14,472 nt of DNA from Clostridiales bacterium (GCA_029098065.1 JAQXNP010000103.1:1-14472); one strand, 5' to 3'; positions 6,908-14,472 are shown, counted from the stretch's first letter. Program-made: numbers and translations. Notes: generated by a model from the letters alone, not told the origin.

Positions 6908-7678
6908 ATGCCTATCAAAGTTCTGTACTGTGGTGATACCCAGGTCAACATGACCACCCACGCCAAGGGGATCGACACCTGGACCTTTACGTATTACAGT
7001 GATTCCGCCAAGTGGCTGCGGGACGTGATCGCGGAGCAGACCGACATGGTGTGCACGCACATCCCCAACGAGCGGGTGATCGCGGAGATGCCGGACACGG
7101 TGGAGAAGCTGAAGGAGTATGACGTGGTCATTCTCAGTGACTGCGGCTACAACAATGTAGTGCTTCAGCCGGGTAATACCCCACCCTTCCGTATCCCCAT
7201 GGGACCTGACCGTGTGCAGGCCATCTATGACTATGTGCAGCAGGGCGGCGGCCTGATCATGGTGGGCGGCTGGCTGTCTTACTCCGGTATGCAGGGCAAG
7301 GGCATGTACGGCGGCACCAAGATCGAGGAGCTGCTGCCGGTGAAGTGCATGCCCCGGGGCGCCGATGACCGGATGGAAGTGACCGCGGGCTATATGATGC
7401 AGATCGAGGATCCGGAGCATCCCATCGTGAAGGGGATCGACTGGAGCATTCCGTACTGTCTGCTGGGGTATAACAAGACCTTCCTGCGGGAGGACGCCCA
7501 TCTGATCGCCTCCTACAACGGGGATGTGCAGATGGCCACCCGTCAGGTGGGGAAGGGCCGTTCCTTCTCCTACTGCAGCGATGTGACTCCCCACTGGGCG
7601 GGCAACTTCTTCGATCATCCCCAGTACAAGGAGCTGTGGATGCGGATTATCCGCTGGACTGCCGGCGCGCTGAAGTGA
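6908..7678 (+). CDS. GATase1_like (ThuA-related, DUF1355-type) protein, function unknown
   Basis: A 256-residue cytoplasmic protein with no signal peptide or membrane segment. It resembles the glutamine-amidotransferase-like family (Pfam GATase1_like). Marks are VLYCGDTQVN (5-14), the FTYYSDSAKWLRD block (27-39), YDVVILSDCGYNN (71-83), the glycine turn GGGLIMVGGWLSYSG (113-127) and SDVTPHWAG (224-232). In true class I amidotransferases the turn carries the nucleophile Cys; here W122 follows G120-G121, so glutaminase activity is unlikely. Family members often sit beside sugar catabolic genes and ThuA-like proteins are linked to carbohydrate handling, but no reaction is established. ATG 6908 has AAGGAG (6894-6899) 8 bases upstream. 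It is 51 bp after the binding protein, is the last gene of the operon, and is followed by a hairpin. It may process the imported sugar before or after phosphorylation; that is inference. Confidence 0.85.
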   Translation: MPIKVLYCGDTQVNMTTHAKGIDTWTFTYYSDSAKWLRDVIAEQTDMVCTHIPNERVIAEMPDTVEKLKEYDVVILSDCGYNNVVLQPGNTPPFRIPMGPDRVQAIYDYVQQGGGLIMVGGWLSYSGMQGKGMYGGTKIEELLPVKCMPRGADDRMEVTAGYMMQIEDPEHPIVKGIDWSIPYCLLGYNKTFLREDAHLIASYNGDVQMATRQVGKGRSFSYCSDVTPHWAGNFFDHPQYKELWMRIIRWTAGALK

Positions 7679-7726
7679 GCGAAGCTCCTGGCGGGTAAGG
7701 TCCCGCTTGACAAAGCATTCATGAAA

Positions 7727-7770
7727 CGGCCCGCCGCGGAAGAATTTTCTGCGGCGGGCCGCTCTATTCT
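7727..7770 (+). terminator. Probable terminator of the carbohydrate operon
   Basis: An 11-bp perfect GC stem CGGCCCGCCGC (7727-7737) with GCGGCGGGCCG (7751-7761), whose loop can pair further as AGAA/TTCT. The tail CTCTATTCT is only moderately U-rich, so termination may be incomplete and some transcripts could continue into the MFS gene. No other structure in 7679-7821 looks like a promoter. Confidence 0.6.
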
Positions 7771-7821
7771 GCAGAGAAGTGCGCCGAAGGGCGGCAGAAC
7801 AGGCGGGAGGTGCCCCGGGAT

Positions 7822-8994
7822 ATGAAAAGTGCCGGCACGGCGGGCCGGAACAGGCTTTGGCTGTTTTTCTGTATTTATTTTCTGTTCTGGATGGCGTTCA
7901 ATACATTGGAGCCCTATCTCGGTGTATTCCATGAGTCCCGGGGCCTCACCGGAACGCAGATCGGGATGGCCACCAGCATTTTTTCCATCGCCACCGTGAT
8001 CGCCGCTCTGATCAGCGGGGTCATTGAAGATCGGATGGGGCGGCCCGGCACGGTGGTGGGGCTCCTAATGGTGGGAATGCTGATGAGCACGGGGGCACTG
8101 TATCTGAGCCACAGGGCGGCGCTGACGTTTGCCGCGGTCTTTTTCTACGGCTTTTGTTTTTCCCCGGTGAACGGAATCGTGGACAAGGTGCTGCTGGATG
8201 AGCTCCAGGACCAGCCGGAGCGGTTTTCCCTCTTCCGGACCGGAGGTACCGCCGGCGCCGGCGCGGGGGTCATTCTGGCCGGCCTTCTCTACAATGGAGA
8301 GTCGTTTTTCGGCACATTTTCCGCTTTTTGGCTGCTGGCCGCCCTGTGCGCGCTATGCGCCCGCTCCATGCCCCAGGAGCATCTTTCCCGGACACAGATC
8401 CCCCGGGTGCAGGACTATCTGGATCTGGTCAGGAATCCGTATTTTATTCCCATTTACCTGACGATGGCCCTCTGGGGCTTCACCGAGAGCAGCGTTCTGC
8501 AGTTTCTGGCCCTCTACATCACCGGACAGGGGTACCCGGCCAGACTGACGAGCGTCTTTGTGGCGGCGGCAATGGTGGGGGAATTTCTCGGCTTTTTGAT
8601 CGTTCCCCGCCTTCTGAAACGGATGGACCTGCGCAGGCTGCTGTCCGCGGCCTTTCTGCTGGAATTCCTCCGGGTGGGAGGGCTGGCCCTGATGGGGCGT
8701 CTTCCGCTGGCTCTGGTGGTGTTCGTTCAGTTTCTGGGGGGCGGGTGCTACGCCATTCTGTATTCCGTCATCACCCAGGTCATCAACCGGATCTATCCCG
8801 CCCAGGTCAGCTATTCCGCCCATTCCCTCAAGCTGGTTGCCAGCCGGGGCGTGGGGATGACCTGCGGCTCACTGATGCTGGGTGCCTTTTTTGACCGGGG
8901 ACAGATCACGGCCGGGTACTGGATCCTGACGGTGACGGCGGGGATCCTGATGATCTACTATCTGCTCCCCATTCGGAAAGACCGTTTGATATGA
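7822..8994 (+). CDS. MFS transporter (MFS_1_like / LacY-like fold)
   Basis: A 390-residue integral membrane protein with about twelve hydrophobic segments. The loop after the second segment reads GVIEDRMGRPG (66-76), a variant of MFS motif A (GxxxDRxGR), and a second-half equivalent sits near IVPRLLKRMDLRR. The first segments (WLFFCIYFLFWMAFNTLEPYL) recall the PPP and LacY-related families whose members carry small organic acids or sugars. ATG 7822 is chosen because GGGAGG at 7805-7810 lies 11 bases upstream and the in-frame GTG at 7810 overlaps it. The gene follows the operon hairpin by 60 bp and ends in a long terminator. No own promoter was recognised, so it may depend on read-through. The substrate is unknown. 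Confidence 0.85.
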   Translation: MKSAGTAGRNRLWLFFCIYFLFWMAFNTLEPYLGVFHESRGLTGTQIGMATSIFSIATVIAALISGVIEDRMGRPGTVVGLLMVGMLMSTGALYLSHRAALTFAAVFFYGFCFSPVNGIVDKVLLDELQDQPERFSLFRTGGTAGAGAGVILAGLLYNGESFFGTFSAFWLLAALCALCARSMPQEHLSRTQIPRVQDYLDLVRNPYFIPIYLTMALWGFTESSVLQFLALYITGQGYPARLTSVFVAAAMVGEFLGFLIVPRLLKRMDLRRLLSAAFLLEFLRVGGLALMGRLPLALVVFVQFLGGGCYAILYSVITQVINRIYPAQVSYSAHSLKLVASRGVGMTCGSLMLGAFFDRGQITAGYWILTVTAGILMIYYLLPIRKDRLI

Positions 8995-9011
8995 GGCGCT
9001 TTCACACAGAG

Positions 9012-9054
9012 AAAACACGGGAGAAAAGCATCTGCTTTTCTCCCGTGTTTTTTG
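9012..9054. terminator. Bidirectional terminator between the MFS gene and the phosphate operon
   Basis: AAAACACGGGAGAAAAGC (9012-9029) is perfectly mirrored by GCTTTTCTCCCGTGTTTT (9034-9051), with a tiny loop. The + strand continues into TTTTTT (9048-9053), and the minus strand gives a U-run at 9015-9012. It ends the MFS transcript and the convergent histidine-kinase transcript, whose stop codon is 15 bp away at 9066-9068. Confidence 0.9.
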
Positions 9055-9065
9055 GAACGTCCCTG

Positions 9066-10799
9066 TTACTCTTCTTCCGCTGCCGGCAGAGTGACGGTGA
9101 AGGTGCTGCCTTTTCCCACCTCGCTGGTCAGGGATACGCTGCCGCTATAAAGCTGGCAGATATGCTTGACGATGGCCAGCCCCAGTCCAGTGCCTCCGGT
9201 CTGCCGGGAACGGCCCTTGTCCACCCGGTAAAACCGTTCAAAGACACGGCTCTGGGCCTCTTCCGGAATGCCGATCCCGTTATCAGACACGGCGATAATC
9301 ATCTCGCTGCCGGAGCGGCGGACCGAGACATCGACTTTTCCGCCGGATTCCCGGCTGTATTTCACGGCATTTTCTATCAGATTGATCAGCAGCTCCTTGA
9401 GCCGCCCGGCGGAGATCCTGGCCAGACCCGCCTCTCCGCTGACCGAGAGGGCCACCCCGGCCTGGACGGCTTTGGGCTCCAGCAGCTTGGCGGCCTCATT
9501 GGCGGCTTCCAGCGGGGAGGCGGTCTCATCGGACTGGTCAATGGCGACGCTCTCCAGTTCCGAAAGCTTCAGAATGTCGTTGATGAGCTCAATGAGCCGG
9601 TCCACCTCCACCCCGATCATGGTGAGGAACCGCTTTTGATCCTCCTCACTTTTCACCATCCCGGAGGCGAGCATGTCGGTAAAGCCTTTGATGGAAGTGA
9701 GGGGGGTCTTCAGTTCGTGGGAGACGTTGGCGGTAAACTGGGAGCGGATGCCTTCCGCACGCTTCAGTTCGGTGACATCGGAGATCAGGAGGGAGGTGCC
9801 GACAGGCTTTCCCTCATACTGCCGCTCTGATACCGGGGAGAGGAAAAGCCGGACTTCGCGGCTGCCCAGGGCGGGCTCCTGGAGATCCAGCACCACGGGG
9901 GTCTTGTCCCGGCGGGTGGTCTCCAGGGCCTGCCGCACCTTTCGGCTGCGGATGAGCACCTGGACTCCGCCGTTCTCCGCCCCCTCGGGAATGCCGAACA
10001 ATTCCCGGGCGGAGCGGTTGATGGCCAGGATGTTGTCCTGCTCGTCCAGAAGGATCAGCCCCTCGTCCATGCACTCCAGAATCAGATTGACTTTGTCCCG
10101 TTCGGACTTCACCCGGTCCAGATATTCTCCCAGTCGGGCGATGAGCTTTTCAATGTAGCGGAGGATGGGCCGCAGCTCGTCGTCAGCCTCGTATTCTTTC
10201 AGTTCGCCGGCACTGCTGCTGCCTTCCAGAACTCCCTGGAGGGAAGAACTGACCACACCAAGGGGCTCCAGCAGCTGCCGCGCCATTCGGCCGGACAGAA
10301 GAAAGGCCAGGATCAGGGCGATCAGGGCGGACAGAATCAGGGGAGGAAGCCCCTCCATTACCAGGGAGTCGATGGAGGACAAGGGCATGGCTGCCCGCCC
10401 GACCATGCCGTCGGTAAAGGCTTTGGCTACGTAGAGAAGCGGGACTCCCACAGTTTCAGAGGACCGTGTGGCCTCGCCCCAGCCGGAGGCCAGAGCGGCC
10501 TGTACCTCAGGCCGGTCCAGATGGTTCTCGGTGGTATCGCTCTCTGAGTCGGCCACTACCCTGCCGCTGGCGTCAATAATGGTGAGCCGTTTCTCCGGCG
10601 CGGCCGCCAGAAAGACCTTCATGGCGTGTTCGGGGTCGGTGGTCTGGCTCTGGGCGTCCACCAGGTCCAGAAGCTCGTGCAGGCTCTGCCGGGCGGACTC
10701 CATTTCCTGCCGGTGAAGGCTCCATACGCCGGCCGTGCCGGAAATGAGTAAGGCGAGGATCACGATGAGCATGGTGCCCGCCGTTAGTTTCTTTTTCAT
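9066..10799 (-). CDS. phoR: PhoR-type sensor histidine kinase
   Basis: A 577-residue membrane kinase. TM1 is about residues 7-28, then an extracytoplasmic region of about 120 residues, TM2 about 151-170, a HAMP-like/linker helix stretch (about 171-235), and a PAS domain from about 236 (NLILECMDEGLILLDEQDNI) to about 345. The dimerisation/phosphoacceptor box FTANVSHELKTPLTSIKG has H361. The ATPase domain has N-box NLIENAVKYS (N477), G1 DNGIGIP (506-512), the F-box FERFYRVDKG and G2 GGTGLGL (535-541). It autophosphorylates and passes phosphate to the PhoB-type regulator encoded 67 bp upstream in the same transcript. The ATG at 10797-10799 is preceded by AGGGGG about 9 bases upstream. The PhoR assignment rests mostly on the pst-phoU-phoB context, because histidine kinases are alike in sequence. 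Confidence 0.9.
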   Translation of the reverse strand: MKKKLTAGTMLIVILALLISGTAGVWSLHRQEMESARQSLHELLDLVDAQSQTTDPEHAMKVFLAAAPEKRLTIIDASGRVVADSESDTTENHLDRPEVQAALASGWGEATRSSETVGVPLLYVAKAFTDGMVGRAAMPLSSIDSLVMEGLPPLILSALIALILAFLLSGRMARQLLEPLGVVSSSLQGVLEGSSSAGELKEYEADDELRPILRYIEKLIARLGEYLDRVKSERDKVNLILECMDEGLILLDEQDNILAINRSARELFGIPEGAENGGVQVLIRSRKVRQALETTRRDKTPVVLDLQEPALGSREVRLFLSPVSERQYEGKPVGTSLLISDVTELKRAEGIRSQFTANVSHELKTPLTSIKGFTDMLASGMVKSEEDQKRFLTMIGVEVDRLIELINDILKLSELESVAIDQSDETASPLEAANEAAKLLEPKAVQAGVALSVSGEAGLARISAGRLKELLINLIENAVKYSRESGGKVDVSVRRSGSEMIIAVSDNGIGIPEEAQSRVFERFYRVDKGRSRQTGGTGLGLAIVKHICQLYSGSVSLTSEVGKGSTFTVTLPAAEEE

Positions 10800-10856
10800 G
10801 GTTGCTTGCCCCCTAAGAAAGAACTGTGCAGAAGTTTCGCGGGGAACAGGATGCAG

Positions 10857-10880
10857 CCCCTGCCGATCAAGAGGCAGGGG
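10857..10880 (-). promoter_or_regulatory. Hairpin across the phoB stop codon
   Basis: In the minus-strand RNA, CCCCTGCC and GGCAGGGG (plus-strand 10873-10880 and 10857-10864) form an 8-bp stem with an 8-base loop that overlaps the stop codon at 10867-10869. No U-run follows (the next bases are CUGCAUCC), so it is not a standard terminator. It could stabilise the phoB message end or tune phoR translation. Confidence 0.4.
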
Positions 10881-11544
10881 ACATCTTGTAGCCGACCCCC
10901 CGCACAGTGGTGATGATATCCTCCCCCAGCTTCTGACGGAGGGCCTTTACATGCATGTCCACGGTCCGGGTCTCCCCGGTGTAATCGTAGCCCCAGACCG
11001 CCCGGAGGATCTCATCCCGGGTGAGCGCGATCCCCTGACGGGAGCAGAGCAGACGCAGCAGCTCAAACTCTTTGTAGGTCAGCTCCACTTTCTGCCCAGC
11101 CTTTCGGACTTCCCGGGCGGCCGGGTCGATCTCCAGATCGCCCCGGCGCAGGATCTGGCCCGAAGTTCCCCTCGCACGGCGCAGGACGGCCTTTACCCGG
11201 GCCTGAAGCTCCATGATGCCGAAGGGTTTTACCACATAGTCATCGGCCCCGGCTTCCAATCCGGCCACCCGATCCATCTCGGCGGTGCGCGCGGTGAGGA
11301 AGATGACCGGGATCTCGGCGGTCGCGGTTCCCGCCCGGAGGCGGCGCAGGATCTCCACCCCGTCCATGCCGGGGAGCATCACGTCCAGAATATAGAGGAC
11401 CGGAGGCTGCTGATCTGCCTCGCCGGCGAAGAGATCCTCTCCGGACTCATAGGAGCGAACCTCATAGCCCACAGTCTGAAAATAATAACGCAGCATCTCG
11501 CGGATGCTTCCGTCATCCTCTACGATCACAATGGTATCGGTCAT
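10867..11544 (-). CDS. phoB: PhoB-type response regulator (OmpR family)
   Basis: A 225-residue two-domain regulator. The receiver (1-120) has the acidic pair at E9/D10-D11, the phosphoacceptor D54 in YILDVMLPGMDG, T84 in IFLTAR and K106 in DDYVVKPF. The C-terminal OmpR winged helix (about 130-223) shows LTYKEFELLRLLCSRQG, LTRDEILRAVWGYDY and TVDMHVKALRQKLG, ending in the typical RGVGYK wing. When phosphorylated by PhoR it should activate pst and other phosphate genes. The ATG at 11542-11544 has AAGGAG 8 bases upstream. The gene lies 46 bp after phoU and 67 bp before phoR. In Gram-positives the orthologue is often called PhoP. Confidence 0.92.
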   Translation of the reverse strand: MTDTIVIVEDDGSIREMLRYYFQTVGYEVRSYESGEDLFAGEADQQPPVLYILDVMLPGMDGVEILRRLRAGTATAEIPVIFLTARTAEMDRVAGLEAGADDYVVKPFGIMELQARVKAVLRRARGTSGQILRRGDLEIDPAAREVRKAGQKVELTYKEFELLRLLCSRQGIALTRDEILRAVWGYDYTGETRTVDMHVKALRQKLGEDIITTVRGVGYKMSPAS

Positions 11545-11590
11545 GAGTCCTGCTCCTTTTATGTCAATAAATAGCGGCCCGGGGATGGGT

Positions 11591-12238
11591 TTATCCCACC
11601 AGTTCGCCGGTGACGCAGTAGATGGCCCACTGGGCGATGTTCACCGCGTGATCCGCGATGCGCTCCAGATATTTTGCGATGATGATGAGGTCGATGGCCC
11701 GGTCGGCCTCCTCACGGTTGCCCACCAGAAGCTCGACCAGCTCCTTCTTCACCCGCTGGAAGAGGTCATCCACCTCATCGTCCAGGGCGATGACCGCCTT
11801 GGCGGCATCCACGTCCCGGTTGGCATAGGCGAAGATGGAGCGTTTTACCATGACGGCGGCCTTCTGGCTCATGGAGCGGATGTCCACCAGATCCTGAGCG
11901 GCCTGAGCCGCTCCCGGCCAGAGCAGGGAGAGCTCGGCAATGTTGGCGCACTGGTCCCCGATGCGCTGGAGGTCTGTGACCATCTTCAGCGCCGCGGAAA
12001 TGGTCCGCAGGTCCCGGGCCACCGGCTGCTGCTGGAGAAGGAGCCGGAAGCACCGGTTTTCAATGTCCCGCTCCATCTCATCCATGGTCTTGGTCAGCTC
12101 CATGGCCTCGTGGGCAGCAACGTCCTCATCGGAGGAGAGGGACTCGGTTACCGTGTCGATGGCGTCCTCGGCGGCGGCGGCCATGTTGATCATCTCGTAA
12201 TTGAGCTCCTGGAGCTCGGCGTCAAATGTTTTCCGCAT
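11591..12238 (-). CDS. phoU: PhoU, phosphate signalling / transport modulator
   Basis: A 215-residue cytoplasmic protein made of two similar three-helix bundles, each with metal-binding acidic clusters: DEMERDIENRC (53-63) with RIGDQCANI (92-100), and ALDDEVDDLFQ (151-161) with LERIADHAVNIAQW (191-204). PhoU links the state of the Pst transporter to the PhoR sensor and usually keeps the Pho response off when phosphate is plentiful. The start MRKTFDAEL at 12236-12238 is chosen over the upstream in-frame ATG at 12376, because AAAGGAGG lies 7 bases before it and the longer version would lie inside pstB and lengthen PhoU beyond the family size. The phoU start is 13 bp from the pstB stop, and its ribosome binding site overlaps that stop. 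Confidence 0.93.
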   Translation of the reverse strand: MRKTFDAELQELNYEMINMAAAAEDAIDTVTESLSSDEDVAAHEAMELTKTMDEMERDIENRCFRLLLQQQPVARDLRTISAALKMVTDLQRIGDQCANIAELSLLWPGAAQAAQDLVDIRSMSQKAAVMVKRSIFAYANRDVDAAKAVIALDDEVDDLFQRVKKELVELLVGNREEADRAIDLIIIAKYLERIADHAVNIAQWAIYCVTGELVG

Positions 12239-12251
12239 GACAGTGCCTCCT

Positions 12252-13013
12252 TTAACCGAAGCGGCCGGTGATGTAGTCCTCGGTGCGTTTGTCCTTTGGC
12301 ATGGAGAAGAGCTGGGTGGTGTCCCCGAATTCAATGAGATGGCCCAGCAGGAAGAACGCGCATTTGTCGGATACACGGGTGGCCTGCTGCATGTTGTGGG
12401 TGACGATGATGATGGTGTAATCTTTTTTCAGATCGGAGATCAGATCCTCGATCTTGGAGGTGGAAATGGGATCCAGGGCGGAGGTGGCCTCATCCATCAG
12501 CAGGACGTCGGGCTCCACCGCCAGGGCGCGGGCGATGCAGACGCGCTGCTGCTGTCCGCCGGAGAGGCCCAGGGCCGATTTTTTCAGCCGGTCCTTCACT
12601 TCATCCCAGATGGCGGCGCCCCGGAGGGACTTTTCCACGATATCATCCAGCTGGGACTTGCTGCGGATACCGTGGGTCCGGGGTCCGTAGGCGATGTTGT
12701 CGTAGATAGACATGGGGAAGGGATTGGGCTTTTGAAAGACCATGCCGATCTGCTTCCGCAGCCAGGTCACATCCACCTGCGGATCATAGATTTCCTGCCC
12801 CCGGTAGGTGACAGAGCCGGTGATCTTGATACCGGGGACCAGATCGTTCATCCGGTCAAGGGTCTTGAGAAAGGTGGATTTGCCGCAGCCGGAGGGGCCG
12901 ATCAGGGCGGTGACCTGTTTTTCGGGGATATCCATATCTACGCCGTGGAGGGCCTGAGTAGAGCCGTACCACAGGTCCAGGCCGCGGGTGGCAATGATAG
13001 GCGTATTTTCCAT
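12252..13013 (-). CDS. pstB: Phosphate ABC transporter ATP-binding protein PstB
   Basis: A 253-residue ATPase of the phosphate importer. Walker A is GPSGCGKST (39-47), Q-loop [15 protein letters not shown] (Q94), signature LSGGQQQR (150-157), Walker [12 protein letters not shown] (171-181) and H-loop THNMQQ (H206). The KPNPFP run and the terminal EDYITGRFG are PstB hallmarks. The DEATSALD version of the D-loop region is within PstB variation (DEPTSALD is more usual). The ATG at 13011-13013 is selected; AAGGAG sits 9 bases upstream inside the end of pstA, and the longer in-frame start at 13046 would overlap pstA. Only 2 bp separate it from the pstA stop, so translation is probably coupled. Confidence 0.95.
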   Translation of the reverse strand: MENTPIIATRGLDLWYGSTQALHGVDMDIPEKQVTALIGPSGCGKSTFLKTLDRMNDLVPGIKITGSVTYRGQEIYDPQVDVTWLRKQIGMVFQKPNPFPMSIYDNIAYGPRTHGIRSKSQLDDIVEKSLRGAAIWDEVKDRLKKSALGLSGGQQQRVCIARALAVEPDVLLMDEATSALDPISTSKIEDLISDLKKDYTIIIVTHNMQQATRVSDKCAFFLLGHLIEFGDTTQLFSMPKDKRTEDYITGRFG

Positions 13014-13015
13014 CG

Positions 13016-13891
13016 TCAAGCTCTCCTTAGTTTTTTGCCCACCCATTTGGCGGACAGATTGATGATGAGAGTGAGGAGCATGAGAATGGAGGCGATGGCA
13101 AAGCCGGTCTCAATTTTTCCACGCTCCATGGTGTACATATAGAGGGCCACAGTGAGGCTGCCGCCGGAGGTGGTCAGCAGCTGGCTCAGCCCATTGAGGC
13201 TGAACAGATTTTTGATGAGAACCGAGGCGCTGCCGGCGGTGTACAGCAGGGCGGCGGACTCACCCACAATGCGGCCCACGGCCAGAATGCAGCCGGTGAC
13301 AATGCCGTCCACCGAGGAGGGGAGGACCACTGTGCGGATCATGTGCCACTTGCCGCTGCCCAAGCCCAGAGCGGCCTCCCGATAGGACTGAGGCACTGTT
13401 TTCAGTGACTCCTGGGTGGTGCGGACGATGGTGGGCAGGATCATGATGACCAAGGTGAGGATGCCCGCCCGGATGGAGCTTTTCCAGCCCAGAGCCTGGA
13501 CAAAGAAGAGCATGCCCACCAGACCGAAGAGGATGGAGGGAATGCCGGTGAGGGTCTCGGTGGCGAACTCGATGATCTCCACCATCCTGCGGTTGGTGGC
13601 ATATTCGGTGAGATAGATGGCTGCCCCGACCCCCAGAGGCAGCACGATGAGGAGAGTTCCGATGATGAGCGTCAGAGTGTTGATCAGGTTGGGCAGGATG
13701 CCGATGACATTATTGAGTACGCTGGGCTCGGTGGAGAGCAGCTCCCAGGTCACGTTGGGGAGACCCCGGAAAAAGATATAGCCAATGAGAATGACCAGCA
13801 GGGTGCAGGTCAGGGCGGCGGAGAAGTAGAGCAGGAAACGCAATACCCGGTCATAGATGACGCGGCGGGGGGAGCGGTGTTCCAGTTCCAT
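13016..13891 (-). CDS. pstA: Phosphate ABC transporter permease PstA
   Basis: A 291-residue inner membrane protein with about six hydrophobic segments. The conserved cytoplasmic coupling loop is [20 protein letters not shown] (170-189) and a preceding segment reads [17 protein letters not shown] (111-127), both typical of PstA/PstC. It pairs with PstC to form the phosphate channel above the PstB dimer. The ATG at 13889-13891 follows AAAGGGG by about 10 bases. The gap to the pstC stop is 27 bp, and pstB follows after 2 bp, so the genes form one operon. Confidence 0.94.
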   Translation of the reverse strand: MELEHRSPRRVIYDRVLRFLLYFSAALTCTLLVILIGYIFFRGLPNVTWELLSTEPSVLNNVIGILPNLINTLTLIIGTLLIVLPLGVGAAIYLTEYATNRRMVEIIEFATETLTGIPSILFGLVGMLFFVQALGWKSSIRAGILTLVIMILPTIVRTTQESLKTVPQSYREAALGLGSGKWHMIRTVVLPSSVDGIVTGCILAVGRIVGESAALLYTAGSASVLIKNLFSLNGLSQLLTTSGGSLTVALYMYTMERGKIETGFAIASILMLLTLIINLSAKWVGKKLRRA

Positions 13892-13918
13892 CAGTATAAC
13901 ACCCCTTTCGCCAAATTA

Positions 13919-14472
13919 CTATTTGTTCTTGTCCCGCTTGAGCAGAACGTTGAGCAGGACATTGATGAGCATGATGAAGAGAAAGAGCACCAGTGCGATG
14001 GAGAAGAGCGCGTTGCGCTGGAGACTGCCGTAGCTGGCATAGGACATCTCCGAGGCAATGGCGGTGGTGAGGAACCGGACGCTCTTGAACAGCCCCGGCA
14101 TGTTGGGCACGTTGCCCGCCACCATCATGATGGCCATGGCCTCGCCAATGGCCCGGCCGATGCCCAGCACCACGGCGGCGGCGATTCCGCTGGAGGCGGC
14201 AGGGACGCTGACCCGGAAATAGGTCTCGATCTCAGTGGCGCCCAGAGCCAGAGAGGCCTCCTCATACTCCTTGGGGACGGCGTTCAGAGCGGTCTCGGAC
14301 ACTGAGATGATGGAGGGGAGGATCATGACGGCCAGCACCACCATGGCGGCCAGCAGCGTGGCCCCCGATGCCAGGTTGAAGGCCATCCGGATGGCGGGCA
14401 CCAGCACCGTCATGCCGATTAGGCCGTAGACCACCGACGGGATTCCCGCAAGCAGATCCACGGCGGTGCGGA
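13919..14472 (-). CDS. pstC: Phosphate ABC transporter permease PstC (N-terminal part outside window)
   Basis: The frame enters from the right edge and ends at a TAG (13919-13921), giving about 184 C-terminal residues. The first visible residues RTAVDLLAGIPSVVYGLIGM are the family's conserved membrane segment and the coupling loop reads KEYEEASLALGATEIETYFR. The final segment FSIALVLFLFIMLINVLLNV ends in a Lys/Arg/Asp tail. PstC is usually about 300 residues, so roughly the first 110-120 residues and presumably pstS lie to the right. The GTG at 14459-14461 is an internal valine and not the start. It forms the Pst channel with PstA. Confidence 0.94.
   Translation of the reverse strand, partial: RTAVDLLAGIPSVVYGLIGMTVLVPAIRMAFNLASGATLLAAMVVLAVMILPSIISVSETALNAVPKEYEEASLALGATEIETYFRVSVPAASSGIAAAVVLGIGRAIGEAMAIMMVAGNVPNMPGLFKSVRFLTTAIASEMSYASYGSLQRNALFSIALVLFLFIMLINVLLNVLLKRDKNK

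Noticed and set aside
7707..7712. TTGACA upstream of the MFS gene
   Set aside because: The hexamer 17 bp downstream is CCCGCC inside the terminator stem, so no -10 box is present.
11562..11567. TTGACA on the minus strand just before phoB, as a possible own promoter
   Set aside because: It lies almost on top of the phoB ribosome binding site, and 17 bp downstream is the start codon, with no -10 hexamer.
12239..12376. N-terminal 46-residue extension of PhoU
   Set aside because: It would lie inside the end of pstB and precede a good ribosome binding site and a canonical MRKTF start; its sequence is not PhoU-like.
11504..13142. Long plus-strand frames opposite phoU and pstB
   Set aside because: They are mirror frames of strongly conserved phosphate genes, with no start signals or recognisable domains.
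1..14472. CRISPR arrays, tRNA/rRNA genes, insertion sequences, toxin-antitoxin or defence genes
   Set aside because: Reading both strands I found no spaced direct repeats, transposase or integrase motifs, clover-leaf genes or small paired genes. Known metabolic and transport genes fill almost all of the window.

Overview
This window looks like a chromosomal segment of a GC-rich, low-G+C-lineage (Firmicutes/Bacillota) anaerobe, probably a clostridial gut bacterium of the Oscillospiraceae type. That placement is inference from four things: strong AGGAGG-type ribosome binding sites, a SorC-type regulator beside an RbsABC-type importer with a lipoprotein binding protein, a pst-phoU-phoB-phoR gene order, and very GC-rich coding DNA interrupted by one AT-rich control region. 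No rRNA, tRNA, CRISPR array, insertion sequence, integrase or phage gene was seen.

Layout. (1) 1-500 (+): the 3' end of tex, an S1-domain RNA-binding protein, closed by two back-to-back hairpins (515-603) that also serve the convergent regulator. (2) 605-1573 (-): a SorC-family sugar-responsive repressor/activator. (3) 1574-2086: an AT-rich divergent control region with a near-consensus promoter facing right, a promoter facing left, several repeated TGTGAA-type boxes and a leader with a GC-rich hairpin. (4) 2087-7678 (+): a five-gene carbohydrate operon: a ribulokinase-like FGGY kinase, a single-domain sugar ABC ATPase, an RbsC-type permease, a substrate-binding lipoprotein and a GATase1_like/ThuA-like protein of unknown role. 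(5) 7822-8994 (+): an MFS transporter that stands alone between two hairpins. (6) 9066-14472 (-): a phosphate operon read right to left, pstC (cut by the window end), pstA, pstB, phoU, a PhoB-type response regulator and a PhoR-type histidine kinase, closed by a long bidirectional hairpin at 9012-9051.

How the parts work together. The SorC regulator probably senses a phosphorylated sugar or polyol made by the kinase and controls the divergent operon; the lipoprotein, permease and ATPase import the substrate, and the kinase traps it. No isomerase, epimerase or aldolase is present, so the substrate and the rest of the pathway are open, and the GATase1_like protein is the least understood member. 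On the right, PstCAB (with a PstS outside the window) imports phosphate, PhoU couples transporter status to signalling, and PhoR/PhoB carry the phosphate response.

The most interesting material is the carbohydrate operon with its GATase1_like last gene and the structured control region at 1574-2086. The phosphate operon, tex and the MFS gene look ordinary. Nothing in the window is a clear new defence or mobile system.
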